A stretch of 64,000 nucleotides of DNA, taken from Bernardetia sp. (GTDB lineage: Bacteria > Bacteroidota > Bacteroidia > Cytophagales > Bernardetiaceae). The stretch covers positions 1-64,000 of the forward strand of contig JAHDBD010000009.1 of assembly GCA_020630575.1 (NCBI GenBank). Direction: 5' to 3'. The first letter of the stretch is position 1; every line of letters begins with the position of its first letter. Position numbers and translations under genes: made by a program. The notes beneath the pieces are model-generated. The model was given only the letters and a program-made list of their open reading frames with translations, searched no databases and was not told the DNA's origin. Positions 36,733 through 46,000 of the stretch are shown in pieces.

Positions 36733-39168
36733 ATGAAACTCAAAATTCTATTTTCACCCTTACTACTTTTATTTTCTCTACTTTTTATAACTACCCTTTC
36801 TTTTTCTCAAGAAGTCAAAAGCCAAGAACAAGCCTTAGACAGAATAAATCAAATTATGCAAGGCGATAACTTTGTGGGTGTTTTGCCTGAAAATGGTCGT
36901 TGGTCGTATGATGGAAAAGCAATTTATTTTTCTAAAAAATCCTCTTTAGAACCTTTGCCCACATGGTACAAACAAAGCATTTCGAATGGAAACCCAATTG
37001 GTCAGCCGTTAAAAATTGCTGCAAATGATTTTAACCTAAATCCTCAAAGTTATATTTTTGGAGATGATTTTCATGCAAGTAATTACAATGAATCTGAAAC
37101 ACATAAAGTAGTTTCAGTAGATGGAGATTTGTATTTGCAAGACATCGAAAATGGTCAAACTATGCGTTTGACAAATACATTAGATAATGAAAGTAACCCA
37201 CATTTTACAAGAAATGATAGTGCTATTGTTTATCAAAAAGGAAATGATTTGTTTTATTTTTGGCTGGAAGGAAAGCAAATCGGACAAACGCAGCAACTTA
37301 CTTCTTTTGTAGATTCAGATAAAAAAGCCGAAAAATCGCTTTCAGATGCTGATAAATGGCTCAATCAACAACAAAGTGATTTATTAGAAATTGTTAGATT
37401 GAATAACTTAGAAGATTCTATCAAAAATGCTCAACCTAAACCATATCGCTTGACAGCCATTCCACTCAATGGAAAATATGTTTCCTCAGTTCAGATTAGT
37501 AACGACGGACGTTTTGTGATTTATGTTTTGGGAGAATATTCTTCAAAAGCTACTGAAGTTCCAAATTATATCAATGAACTTGGTTATACTGAAAATCTTT
37601 CTGCTCGCTCAAAGGTAGGAAATGAAAATGCTGATTTTTCACTTCATGTATATGATAGATATGCAGTGGCAAATGATAAAATTGATTTATCTATGCTGCC
37701 AAAAATTATGGAAAACCCTGCTTACTATACAGAATATGGAAGAGATACAAAACGAAATACAGCAAGAAAAGTATGGATTCAGGAAACAAGATGGTCACCA
37801 AATGGAAAAAAAGGAGTTTTTGTAGTTCGTGCAGATGATTCAAAAGACCGTTGGATTGTAGGAATGGATTTGACAAGTGAAAACGAAAAATTAAAACTCA
37901 TTGACCATCAACATGACGATGCGTGGATAGGTGGAGAAGGCATTAGTGGTTGGCATGGTTCAACAGGAACATTAGATTGGCAAGATGATGAAACGGTTTA
38001 TTTTCAATCTGAAAAAACAGGGTTTTCACATCTTTATACCTATAATTTCAAAACAAAAGAACAAAAGCAGCTCACAAACGGAAAATTTGAAGTAACTGAT
38101 GTTTGGCTTTCAAGAGACAACAAGACATTTTATGTTCGTGCAAACAAAGAAAATTTCCATGAATATCATCTATACAAATTAGGTAAGAAAAACGATTTAG
38201 AAAAGATTACTTCTCAAAAAGGAGTGTACCAAGACTTAGCTTTATCACCTGATGAAAAATTTTGGATTGCTCGTTATTCCTATTCAAATAAGCCTTGGGA
38301 ATTAGTAGTTTTTGAGAATAAAACAAATTCTTCACAAAGACAGATTACAAATTCGGTTTCAGAAGATTTTAAAAAACAATCTTGGTACGAACCAAAAATC
38401 ATTACTTTCACAACACCTGACGGAGTAGAAGTTCCTGCACGTATTTATGAGCCAGAATCAAATGTAAAAAATAAAGCTGCTGTTATGTTTGTTCACGGAG
38501 CAGGTTATTTACAAAATGTTCATTATGGTTGGAGTTCGTATTATAGAGAATATATGTTTCATAATCTTTTGAGAGAACAAGGCTATACAGTTATTGATAT
38601 TGATTATCGTGGTAGTCAAGGCTATGGCAGAGATTGGAGAACGGCAATTTATCGCCACATGGGAAATAAAGAACTTGTAGATTATGTAGCTGGCGCAGAC
38701 TATTTAGTCAAAAATCATGAAATTGATAAAGACAGAATAGGAATTTATGGTGGTTCGTATGGTGGTTTTATGACAATGATGGCTATGTTTAAAGAACCGA
38801 AAGTTTTCCGTTCGGGTGCTGCACTTCGTTCAGTTACAGATTGGGCGCATTATAATCATGGGTATACTTCAAATATCTTGAATACACCTTTAGAGGATAG
38901 TTTGGCTTATGTTCGTTCTTCACCTATTTATTTTGCTGATGGTTTGGAAGGTGATTTATTGATTTGTCATGGAATGATAGATACAAATGTTCAGTTTCAA
39001 GATGTGGTTCGTTTAGCACAACGACTTATCGAACTTAAAAAAGAAAATTGGGAACTTGCTGTTTATCCGATTGAAGGACATGGTTTTGTATATCCAACTA
39101 GCTGGGCAGACGAATACAAACGCATTTATCAACTCTTTGATAGGACAATAGGGCAGCCCAAAGAGTAG
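36733..39168 (+). CDS. S9 family peptidase (dipeptidyl peptidase IV / prolyl oligopeptidase type)
   Basis: This is an 811-residue secreted peptidase with a signal peptide (LLLLFSLLFITTLSFSQ). A beta-propeller fills about 50-540. The C-terminal alpha/beta hydrolase has the nucleophile S675 in GGSYGG, the acid D750 (GMIDTNVQ) and H783 (EGHGF). It probably removes dipeptides or cleaves after proline in the periplasm or outside the cell. The gene is complete and sits 21 bp before the PhnP-like hydrolase gene, so the two may be co-transcribed. Confidence 0.92.
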   Translation: MKLKILFSPLLLLFSLLFITTLSFSQEVKSQEQALDRINQIMQGDNFVGVLPENGRWSYDGKAIYFSKKSSLEPLPTWYKQSISNGNPIGQPLKIAANDFNLNPQSYIFGDDFHASNYNESETHKVVSVDGDLYLQDIENGQTMRLTNTLDNESNPHFTRNDSAIVYQKGNDLFYFWLEGKQIGQTQQLTSFVDSDKKAEKSLSDADKWLNQQQSDLLEIVRLNNLEDSIKNAQPKPYRLTAIPLNGKYVSSVQISNDGRFVIYVLGEYSSKATEVPNYINELGYTENLSARSKVGNENADFSLHVYDRYAVANDKIDLSMLPKIMENPAYYTEYGRDTKRNTARKVWIQETRWSPNGKKGVFVVRADDSKDRWIVGMDLTSENEKLKLIDHQHDDAWIGGEGISGWHGSTGTLDWQDDETVYFQSEKTGFSHLYTYNFKTKEQKQLTNGKFEVTDVWLSRDNKTFYVRANKENFHEYHLYKLGKKNDLEKITSQKGVYQDLALSPDEKFWIARYSYSNKPWELVVFENKTNSSQRQITNSVSEDFKKQSWYEPKIITFTTPDGVEVPARIYEPESNVKNKAAVMFVHGAGYLQNVHYGWSSYYREYMFHNLLREQGYTVIDIDYRGSQGYGRDWRTAIYRHMGNKELVDYVAGADYLVKNHEIDKDRIGIYGGSYGGFMTMMAMFKEPKVFRSGAALRSVTDWAHYNHGYTSNILNTPLEDSLAYVRSSPIYFADGLEGDLLICHGMIDTNVQFQDVVRLAQRLIELKKENWELAVYPIEGHGFVYPTSWADEYKRIYQLFDRTIGQPKE

Positions 39169-39222
39169 GAGTCATCTTCTAAGATTTCTATGAAAAATTT
39201 AATTAGAAAAAATATAAAATAC

Positions 39223-39999
39223 ATGAAAGTAACATTTTTAGGAACAGGAACATCACAAGGTGTTCCTGTAATTGCTTGTAGTTGTGAAGTTTGCAAATCT
39301 TTAGATTATAGAGATAAACGTTTGCGTGTTTCTATTCATATTGAAGTAGAAAATAACGAAGGTGAGCAAAAAAGTTTTATTGTTGATACAGGAGCAGATT
39401 TTAGACAGCAATGTTTGAGAGAGCGAATTACAAAGCTAGATGCAGTTCTTTTTACTCACCAACACAAAGACCATACGGCAGGAATGGATGATATACGTTC
39501 TTTCAATTTTGCTCAACAAAAAGATATGCCGATTTATGCAAGAGAAGCTGTTTTAGAACAGTTAAAAAGAGAGTTTGCTTATATTTTTGCCGACTTCAAA
39601 TATCCAGGTATTCCACAAGTGGAAACTCATATCATTGAAAATGAACCTTTTGAAGTAGAAGGCATAAAAATAACTCCTATTGAAGTTTTGCATTACAAAC
39701 TCCCTGTTTTTGGATTCAGAATTAAAGATTTTACCTATATCACTGATGTAAATTTTATTTCAGATAAAGAACTAGAAAAAGTAAAAGGAACAAAAATATT
39801 AGTTTTGGGAGCATTACAAAAAGAAAATCACATTTCTCATTATACGCTAGATGAAGCTGTAGAAGTTATCCAAAAAATAAATCCTGAAAAAGCATATTTG
39901 ACACACATTAGCCATAAAATGGGACTTCATAAAGAAGTTTCTGGAGAATTACCTCCAAATATTGAATTGGCACATGATGGTTTGCAGATAAAATTGTGA
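39223..39999 (+). CDS. PhnP-like MBL-fold metallohydrolase
   Basis: This 258-residue metallo-beta-lactamase-fold enzyme starts MKVTFLGTGTSQGVPV. It has CxCEVC near residue 20 and the metal site H79-Q-H-K-D-H84. The GTGTSQG start and early cysteines match the PhnP / LipB-associated group, whose members hydrolyse cyclic phosphodiesters or similar compounds. The ATG at 39223 fits the family. One at 39190 would add 11 residues. It is followed by a family-1 palindrome. Confidence 0.87.
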   Translation: MKVTFLGTGTSQGVPVIACSCEVCKSLDYRDKRLRVSIHIEVENNEGEQKSFIVDTGADFRQQCLRERITKLDAVLFTHQHKDHTAGMDDIRSFNFAQQKDMPIYAREAVLEQLKREFAYIFADFKYPGIPQVETHIIENEPFEVEGIKITPIEVLHYKLPVFGFRIKDFTYITDVNFISDKELEKVKGTKILVLGALQKENHISHYTLDEAVEVIQKINPEKAYLTHISHKMGLHKEVSGELPPNIELAHDGLQIKL

Positions 40000-40025
40000 T
40001 GTATAAAACCTTATTTATGATTTAG

Positions 40026-40061
40026 TAAAACAGGGTTAAAACCCTGTTCAATTTATAATTC
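40026..40061. repeat. Family-1 palindromic repeat between convergent genes
   Basis: AACAGGGTT-AA-AACCCTGTT at 40029-40048 is a 9-bp inverted repeat and continues with CAATTTATAATTC. The 28 bases 40034-40061 are identical to 5844-5871. It probably terminates both the PhnP-like gene and the convergent DUF4349 gene. Confidence 0.75.
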
Positions 40062-40151
40062 TGCCATTATCAGTCCCCACCGACGATAATAAAACACAAA
40101 AAACTTATGTTACGCTTTGCTAAATAAGGCTTTTAATTTAGGTTTCATCAT

Positions 40152-40868
40152 TTAATTTCTAACAAAAAACCATTTTACACCTTTATACAAACCCACACCT
40201 ACATATCCCAAAAGACCTAGTTTTTTCTTTTCTTTAATAGAAATAGTAATGGTAGCAAATTCTTCCAAATTATCTAATTTATTAATTTGTCCTTTCAAAA
40301 GGTCTATGTCTTGTGTAATCCGTGCCAGTTCTCGTTCTACTAAGATAGCTTCTTCTACATTTTGAGCCATTTTTAATAGTTCTAAATAGCGTTTTCTAGT
40401 TTCTAAAGCATTATTCAAACGAATTTGAGCATCCCAGTACTGTTCTGTTACATCATTACCATAAATATTTTTACGTGTAACTTTTCCTAATTTTTCAATT
40501 TCTTCGATAACAGTTTCAAAATATTCACTCTTTATTCGGATAGTTGTTTCGGTTGTACTCAAACGCCCTACATAACCATCGTATTTTTCTGTAATGCGTT
40601 CTAATTGTGGATTTATGCTATCAGGAAGGGCAGAAATGAGATTCAAATTTGCTGAGTAAAGTATTTTTCTTTTTTCCTTTGGTGTTTTAGGATTTTTCTG
40701 AATTTTATCAAGATTAATTTTCTCTAAAGTAGCTGAAGAATTGGAATAATTTCCTTGGTCTTGAGTTATTGCAGCATATTTTTTAGCAGGACGACAAGAA
40801 CTAAATAAAGTAAAACTTGAGAATACTAGTAAGATGAATACAATTTTCTTGAAGATTAAGTTAGTCAT
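40152..40868 (-). CDS. DUF4349 domain lipoprotein
   Basis: This 238-residue lipoprotein has a lipobox in FTLFSSCRP. The DUF4349 region runs from about 65 (RKILYSANLNLI) through DGYVGRLSTTETTIRI, VTRKNIYGNDVTEQYWD and ETRKRYLELLKMAQNVEEAI to TITISIKEK. It contains a central helical hairpin or coiled coil and ends near a short hydrophobic stretch. The function is unknown, although DUF4349 proteins are widespread envelope components. It is convergent with the PhnP-like gene. Confidence 0.85.
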   Translation of the reverse strand: MTNLIFKKIVFILLVFSSFTLFSSCRPAKKYAAITQDQGNYSNSSATLEKINLDKIQKNPKTPKEKRKILYSANLNLISALPDSINPQLERITEKYDGYVGRLSTTETTIRIKSEYFETVIEEIEKLGKVTRKNIYGNDVTEQYWDAQIRLNNALETRKRYLELLKMAQNVEEAILVERELARITQDIDLLKGQINKLDNLEEFATITISIKEKKKLGLLGYVGVGLYKGVKWFFVRN

Positions 40869-41037
40869 AAAACAAAAATTTTAATGGAATAAGTTGCTTA
40901 AATAAATTAATAAATTTTATTCCATGATGCCCAAAACTTTGTTTTTGCATAAAAATTATTCAAAATTTCTATTTATTCAGTCATTTTTTTTATAATTCCT
41001 TAATAAACAAAGTGTTAAGCTATTTCGTTTACTGTTT

Positions 41038-41607
41038 ATGAATACAAAAACTATAATATTGCCAATATTAGCTATTGTTTGTGGCTTAGGATTAGTCGCA
41101 TTTTTGGGTATTGCAGATAGTTCTCAAAACAATACTGCTAACAAAAAAGTAGAGAATAATGAAAGTCTTGAAAATTTAAACATAAACAAATTAAACCAAA
41201 AAGATACCTCTATGTCAGATTACAAAGTAAAGAAAAGCGAAAACGAATGGAAAGAAGAACTAACAGACAATGAATACCGAGTTTTGCGTCAAAAAGGAAC
41301 AGAACGAGCATTTACTGGAGAGTTTTATGACCATCACGAAAAAGGAGTTTATACCTGTGCAGCTTGTCACGAAAAACTATTTGATTCTAAAACCAAATTT
41401 GAATCAGGTAGTGGTTGGCCAAGTTTTTATACTACTATTGAAGGAAATGTAAAAGAAATTGCAGACCGTTCTCATGGAATGGTTCGTACAGAAGTAGTTT
41501 GTAATAACTGTGGTTCACACCTCGGACACGTTTTTAATGATGGTCCTAAACCAACAGGAATGCGTTATTGTATTAATTCAATTTCGTTAGATTTTGAAAA
41601 AGAATAA
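41038..41607 (+). CDS. msrB: Peptide-methionine (R)-S-oxide reductase, membrane-anchored
   Basis: This 189-residue protein repairs oxidised methionine in proteins. An N-terminal hydrophobic helix (5-25) would anchor or export it. The MsrB domain is at about 60-188, with two zinc CxxC pairs (CAACHE and CNNCGS), the signature GWPSFY, GLGHVF-like SHLGHVF, and the catalytic C178 in RYCINS. The leader suggests a role in protecting envelope proteins. It stands alone and is followed by a strong terminator. Confidence 0.94.
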   Translation: MNTKTIILPILAIVCGLGLVAFLGIADSSQNNTANKKVENNESLENLNINKLNQKDTSMSDYKVKKSENEWKEELTDNEYRVLRQKGTERAFTGEFYDHHEKGVYTCAACHEKLFDSKTKFESGSGWPSFYTTIEGNVKEIADRSHGMVRTEVVCNNCGSHLGHVFNDGPKPTGMRYCINSISLDFEKE

Positions 41608-41634
41608 TTTTTGATATTAATTTCTGTAAAAGCA

Positions 41635-41670
41635 AAAAAAGCATTTTGACTGAATTCAAAATGCTTTTTT
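41635..41670. terminator. Bidirectional intrinsic terminator
   Basis: AAAAAAGCATTTTGA (41635-41649) pairs perfectly with 41656-41670 around a 6-base loop, and a T tract follows on the + strand. It lies between the convergent msrB and YwqK-like genes. Confidence 0.88.
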
Positions 41671-41685
41671 GTTTTATAGATTTAT

Positions 41686-43200
41686 CTATCTTTTGAAAGG
41701 CGATTTCTTACGAGGTTTTCCTTTCTTATATGTTTTGGCAGAAGAAACTTTTCCTTTTCTATGAATTTCTCTTCTATTCAATCTTTCGTCTTCATCGTAG
41801 TAGTACCATTTTCCATTTTTAATATCTTTATAAAAATTCCCTTCTGCTGAAACTTTTCCGTTTGAGTGATAATAAGTAGCAACACCCCATTTTTTACTTA
41901 ATTTGTACTCAGTTTCAGAAACCAAATCTCCTTTTGAGTTATATTCTTTTGTAATTCCGTTTTTGTGTCCAAAAGCATACTCTTCTTTGAGATGTGTTTT
42001 GCCAGTTGAAAAGTAAGTTTCACGTTTACCATGTAGTTTATCATTATTATAATTTTCTTCTACTTTTTTATCACCATTTGGATAAAAATATTTCCATTCA
42101 CCTGCCTTTTTATCATCATTAAATTCAACTTGTTTTTGTTTATTTCCATTGGCATAATAATGAGTTTCTTTTCTATCCTTTAATGTTTTTCCAAAATCAA
42201 TTTCTTTTGCAAGATTTCCATTTTCTCTGTAAATTTTGGAAGAAAGCTGTTGTCCAGAACGATATTTTACTTCTTGTTTTAGTTTTCCGTTGTCATAATA
42301 AAGAATGTTATCACCATTTAACTGACCATTTTTATAAATTGCATCCTGTACCAAAATGCTATCTCTTGTATATCTTCTAAAATAGCCATTCTTTTTACCA
42401 TGAATATTTATGGTTTCTAATTCTAAAATTCCATTGTCGTAATAGCTTTTAAAATCGCCACTCATTTCTCCATCCAAATAGGTTGTAATTGTACGTAAAA
42501 CTCCGTTTTGATAAAATGTTTTTTCTTCTCCGTTGGGTTTGTTGTCTTTGAAAGTAATTGTTCTTTTAACTTGTCCATCAGGATAAAACTCCTCTACAAA
42601 GCCATTTATTTTATCCAATTCAAAAGGCGTTTCTGCTTTCAGTTTACCATCAGGGTAAAATGTTTTTACGATTCCATTTAAGTGGTCATTTTTATAATTT
42701 GCTTCCTGTACAATAATTTGTTTTTCATTAAATACCTTTGCATTTCCATTTCTCTTATCATCTTTACATTCATATTCTGCCATCAAACCACCTTCAAAAT
42801 AATATTCTTTAAAGACACCCTCTTTTTTTCCTTCTTTATATGAACCAACTAATTTTTCTTTTCCATTTGGATAATATTCGATAGCTCTTCCCTGTATTTC
42901 GCCTGCTTTAAAATTTGCAAGAGACTTTAGTTCTCCTGTGACATGAAAAAGTTTGTATTCTCCATCTACGTTTGTGCTGTCGCTTCCGATAAAATAATAT
43001 TCTGCTTTTAAGATGGTATTATCCATATCATAATATGTGCGAGCTACTCTTCGTCCACTCTGATTAGCAGATTTCAAGCGTTCGTTTTCAGCCGTTTGAG
43101 TAGAAGCTGAAAGCTGACCAAAAACACAAAAAGGAAGATTGTATAGAATCAAAAAGGCTAAAAAATAGATTGTTTTATTCGTCATTATTTTATTTTTCAT
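41686..43200 (-). CDS. YwqK/MORN-like repeat protein, secreted
   Basis: This 504-residue protein has a signal peptide (IYFLAFLILYNLPFCVFGQ). The rest is about 17 repeats of roughly 23 residues with the pattern YYxNGxLKxxxxYxxGxxxGxxxxYY (for example SYYDNGILELETINIHGKKNG). This is the YwqK family repeat, related to MORN repeats. It is often labelled as a toxin-antitoxin antitoxin, but here the large secreted form has no toxin neighbour and is more likely a surface or periplasmic scaffold. It ends in a basic tail, KPRKKSPFKR. Confidence 0.85.
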   Translation of the reverse strand: MKNKIMTNKTIYFLAFLILYNLPFCVFGQLSASTQTAENERLKSANQSGRRVARTYYDMDNTILKAEYYFIGSDSTNVDGEYKLFHVTGELKSLANFKAGEIQGRAIEYYPNGKEKLVGSYKEGKKEGVFKEYYFEGGLMAEYECKDDKRNGNAKVFNEKQIIVQEANYKNDHLNGIVKTFYPDGKLKAETPFELDKINGFVEEFYPDGQVKRTITFKDNKPNGEEKTFYQNGVLRTITTYLDGEMSGDFKSYYDNGILELETINIHGKKNGYFRRYTRDSILVQDAIYKNGQLNGDNILYYDNGKLKQEVKYRSGQQLSSKIYRENGNLAKEIDFGKTLKDRKETHYYANGNKQKQVEFNDDKKAGEWKYFYPNGDKKVEENYNNDKLHGKRETYFSTGKTHLKEEYAFGHKNGITKEYNSKGDLVSETEYKLSKKWGVATYYHSNGKVSAEGNFYKDIKNGKWYYYDEDERLNRREIHRKGKVSSAKTYKKGKPRKKSPFKR

Positions 43201-43566
43201 TTTTTTATAAAAATATTCTGCTTTTAAAGAAATGGGAGTTGAAAACTCTCAGTCACAATCGAAACGCTTGATTAGAAGTCTTATTGCAGTCAAAATTCTG
43301 TCAAAAGCATTATTTTTTCTTAAAACAGATTTTCATTTACTATATATTCCAAAAATATACCAATATAAGACAAACAAAAAAATGATTTTGGGATTCTTAT
43401 AGAAGATTGAATAAAAAATGGCTATTTTCGCTTATTCAAATACAAAGATTAAAAATATAAATATGGTTTGTTAGATTCTTTTAGAAGTCTCAGACAATTT
43501 TTTTGAACGAAATTACACGCTGTTGTTGGTTTCTCACCAACAACATCATTTTACTAAACTCTATCT
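43201..43566. other. Intergenic region between divergent genes, with a hairpin before the M16 gene
   Basis: No gene is seen in this stretch. TGTTGTTGGT-TTCTC-ACCAACAACA at 43521-43545 is a perfect 10-bp stem ending 21 bases before the M16 start. It would lie in the 5' leader or stop read-in from upstream. The remainder is A+T-rich, and I could not define promoters. Confidence 0.55.
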
Positions 43567-44832
43567 ATGCTTGACCGTAAAATAGCTCCTGATTTTCAGC
43601 TTATTAAAGCTCATAAACTTCCAGAAATTAATACTCAAAAATTAAAAAATGGTGTTTCATTTCATCAATTAATTACCAAAAACCAACCTGTTTTGGGTTT
43701 TCAGATTGCTTTTGAGGCAGGAAGATGTCAGGAAAATAAAGTGGGCATTGCTTCTTTTATGGCAAAAATGCTTTTAGAAGGAACACACCACCATACAGGA
43801 AAACAAATTGCTGACAAAATTTCATTTTATGGAGCTTCAATAAATATAGATTCTGGAAATGATTTTACAATTGTTTCTTTTTATACATTAGAGAAGCATT
43901 TAGAGCAGCTTTTACCTTTATTAAAAGAAATTTTACAAGAACCTAATTTTCCTCAGTCAGAATTAGATAACTTAAAAAACCGAACGGTTCAGAATCTCAA
44001 AATTCAAGAGGAAAGAACAGCCTACTTAGCAACAGTCAAAATTAAAGAGGTTCTTTTTAAAGAAAACCATCCCTATTCAGCTTCTTCAAGTGAGGAAAGC
44101 ATCAGAGCTATTCAAAGACAAGATATAATTGATTTTTATGAGAATAATATAAAATCAAATCCTTTTGAAGCCTATTTAGTAGGAGATATTGATGCAGATT
44201 CTGAAAAATTGATAACTGATTTTATTGAAAGTTTCAATGTTGATACTCATAAAAAAGATAAAGAATTATTACAAAATCCAGCCAATTCAGTTACAAAGAT
44301 CTATAAAGAAATAGAAGGAAGTGTACAAACTTCTATTCGAATAGGACGCCTTCTTTTTAATCAAAAACATCCAGACTATGCTGCTTTCAAAGTTATGAAT
44401 ATGATTTTGGGAGGTTATTTTGGCTCAAGATTGATGCAAAATATCAGAGAAGACAAAGGTTATACGTATGGAATTTCATCAAGAAATGCAGCTATGAAAA
44501 ATGGTTCGTATTTCGTTATCGGAACAGATGTAAAAAAAGAAATTTATCAAGATGCAGTTTCTGAAATCTACAAGGAAATTGAAAAATTGAAAAATGAACC
44601 TGTTACAGAAGAAGAATTAGAAAATGTAAAAAATTATATGAGTGGAAACTTTTTGGGTTCACTCTCAACAGCTTTTGCAGTTATGGACAAAATGCAAGAC
44701 ATTCATTTGTATAACTTGGATGAAAATTATTATAATGACTATGTTACCAAACTAAGAAAAGTAACAATAGAAGATGTACAGAAAGTAGCACAGAAATATT
44801 TAGTAGATTTGACAGAAGTTTGCATAGGCTGA
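43567..44832 (+). CDS. M16 peptidase family protein lacking the zinc-binding motif
   Basis: This 421-residue M16B-type protein, two tandem halves long, aligns with the processing-peptidase fold (GIASFMAKMLLEGTHHHTGKQIAD, later DKGYTYGISSRNA). The catalytic HxxEH is replaced by S63-F-M-A66-K67, so it should not bind zinc. Such members usually pair with an active M16 subunit, but no active partner is encoded within this window. It lacks a signal peptide. It would have a chaperone-like or regulatory role in a heterodimer. Confidence 0.85.
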   Translation: MLDRKIAPDFQLIKAHKLPEINTQKLKNGVSFHQLITKNQPVLGFQIAFEAGRCQENKVGIASFMAKMLLEGTHHHTGKQIADKISFYGASINIDSGNDFTIVSFYTLEKHLEQLLPLLKEILQEPNFPQSELDNLKNRTVQNLKIQEERTAYLATVKIKEVLFKENHPYSASSSEESIRAIQRQDIIDFYENNIKSNPFEAYLVGDIDADSEKLITDFIESFNVDTHKKDKELLQNPANSVTKIYKEIEGSVQTSIRIGRLLFNQKHPDYAAFKVMNMILGGYFGSRLMQNIREDKGYTYGISSRNAAMKNGSYFVIGTDVKKEIYQDAVSEIYKEIEKLKNEPVTEEELENVKNYMSGNFLGSLSTAFAVMDKMQDIHLYNLDENYYNDYVTKLRKVTIEDVQKVAQKYLVDLTEVCIG

Positions 44833-44835
44833 TAC

Positions 44836-44990
44836 AATTACGAATTAGAAATTACGAATTACGAAAAATAATTCTAATTAATAATTCGTAATTAATCCAT
44901 TAAGTAAATACCTTTATCCGTGTTCTATAGCACACAGAATACAGTTTATGTTGCTATATTGAATTCGTAATTTTTAATTCGTAATTGAAC
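44836..44990 (+). repeat. AATTCGTAATT repeats, both orientations, before dapF
   Basis: Just after the M16 stop, ATTACGAATTAGAAATTACG (44838 on) is followed by the opposite orientation, TAATAATTCGTAATTAAT (about 44879-44896), giving an inverted pair. A second direct copy, ATTCGTAATTTTTAATTCG, begins at 44963 and ends 4-5 bases before the dapF ATG. Bases 44963-44986 are identical to 45962-45985. ATCCGTGTTCTATA at 44916-44929 is the reverse complement of 12211-12224. Confidence 0.7.
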
Positions 44991-45875
44991 ATGCATTTTT
45001 ACAAATATCAAGGAACAGGAAACGATTTTATTATGATTGATAATCGTGATAATTCTTTTTCTGAAGAGCAAAAAAAAGACAATCATTTTATCGCAAAGCT
45101 CTGTCATCGTCGTTTTGGAATTGGTGCTGACGGACTTATCTTAATAGAAAACTCAAAAGATAAATCAGTTGAGGGCGATTTTGTCATGGTTTATTTCAAT
45201 TCTGATGGAAATCCAAGTTCAATGTGTGGAAATGGTGGACGTTGTGTTGTTGCTTTTGCGTACCGTTTGGGTGTTTTTGAAGGAAAAGAAACTACTTTTA
45301 TGGCTTTTGATGGACTTCATTTTGCAAAAATAGCAAGTGTAGAAAATCAAGAACACGAAATTGTTACACAAGTAGAACTCCAAATGGGCGATGTTTCACA
45401 AATAGAAATAAATGCTGACTCTGCTGAAAATACCTACTTTTTAAATACAGGTTCGCCTCATTATGTGAGTTTTTTACCAAAAATAGATGACGAAAAAGCA
45501 CAAAATGGCTTAGAAAATTATGCTGTTGTAGAAGAAGGAAAAAAGGTTCGGTATAATGAAAGATTCAAAAAAGAAGGTACAAATGTTAATTTTGTTTCAA
45601 GGAATGCAAATAATTCAGAAAAAAATAGCATTTTTGTAAGAACTTATGAACGTGGCGTAGAAGACGAAACGCTCTCTTGTGGAACAGGTGTAACAGCTTG
45701 TGCCATTGCCTACTCTTTATATGAAAAAAACTTGAATACCAATTTAGTCAATATCAAAACTTTAGGAGGAAATCTGAAAGTGCGTTTTGATTATTCTACT
45801 ATAAATTCCGAACATCATTTTACAAATATTTTTCTGATAGGAGCTGCAATAGCAGTTTTTGAAGGAAATCTATAG
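44991..45875 (+). CDS. dapF: Diaminopimelate epimerase
   Basis: This 294-residue enzyme converts LL- to meso-diaminopimelate for lysine and peptidoglycan synthesis. The catalytic cysteine pair is C79 in MCGNGGRC and C230 in SCGTGVTAC. YKYQGTGNDF at the start and RTYERGVEDET are typical. The ATG at 44991 is chosen over the TTG two codons upstream because family members start MxFYKYxGxGNDF. The leader is made of the AATTCGTAATT repeat. A small hairpin follows the stop. Confidence 0.95.
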   Translation: MHFYKYQGTGNDFIMIDNRDNSFSEEQKKDNHFIAKLCHRRFGIGADGLILIENSKDKSVEGDFVMVYFNSDGNPSSMCGNGGRCVVAFAYRLGVFEGKETTFMAFDGLHFAKIASVENQEHEIVTQVELQMGDVSQIEINADSAENTYFLNTGSPHYVSFLPKIDDEKAQNGLENYAVVEEGKKVRYNERFKKEGTNVNFVSRNANNSEKNSIFVRTYERGVEDETLSCGTGVTACAIAYSLYEKNLNTNLVNIKTLGGNLKVRFDYSTINSEHHFTNIFLIGAAIAVFEGNL

Positions 45876-45876
45876 C

Positions 45877-45896
45877 TGATAGCTTCCAAGCTATCA
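45877..45896. terminator. Hairpin after dapF
   Basis: TGATAGCTT (45877-45885) and AAGCTATCA (45888-45896) form a compact inverted repeat immediately after the dapF stop. No strong T tract follows. Confidence 0.5.
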
Positions 45897-45961
45897 TAAT
45901 AACAATAAATAACAATAAATAAAGAATATAAAATTAAATTAATACCATTTCAACGTATTAC

Positions 45962-46000
45962 ATTCGTAATTTTTAATTCGTAATTCGTAATTATTCTACT
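45962..46000 (+). repeat. AATTCGTAATT repeat copy before the PorE-like gene
   Basis: ATTCGTAATTTTTAATTCG is followed by two further TAATTCG units and ends at TTATTCTACT directly before the ATG at 46001. It is identical to the copy before dapF over 24 bases. Confidence 0.7.

Noticed and set aside
41686..43200. Antitoxin of a toxin-antitoxin system (a label often given to YwqK proteins)
   Set aside because: The protein has a signal peptide and many repeats, and no toxin gene is adjacent.
44837..44986. CRISPR-like array of ATTCGTAATT units
   Set aside because: Units are short, A+T-rich, irregularly spaced and lack unique spacers of constant length; there are no cas genes.
44985..44990. TTG start two codons before the dapF ATG
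   Set aside because: Family members start at the MHFYKYQGTGNDF-type segment, and the TTG belongs to the repeat sequence.
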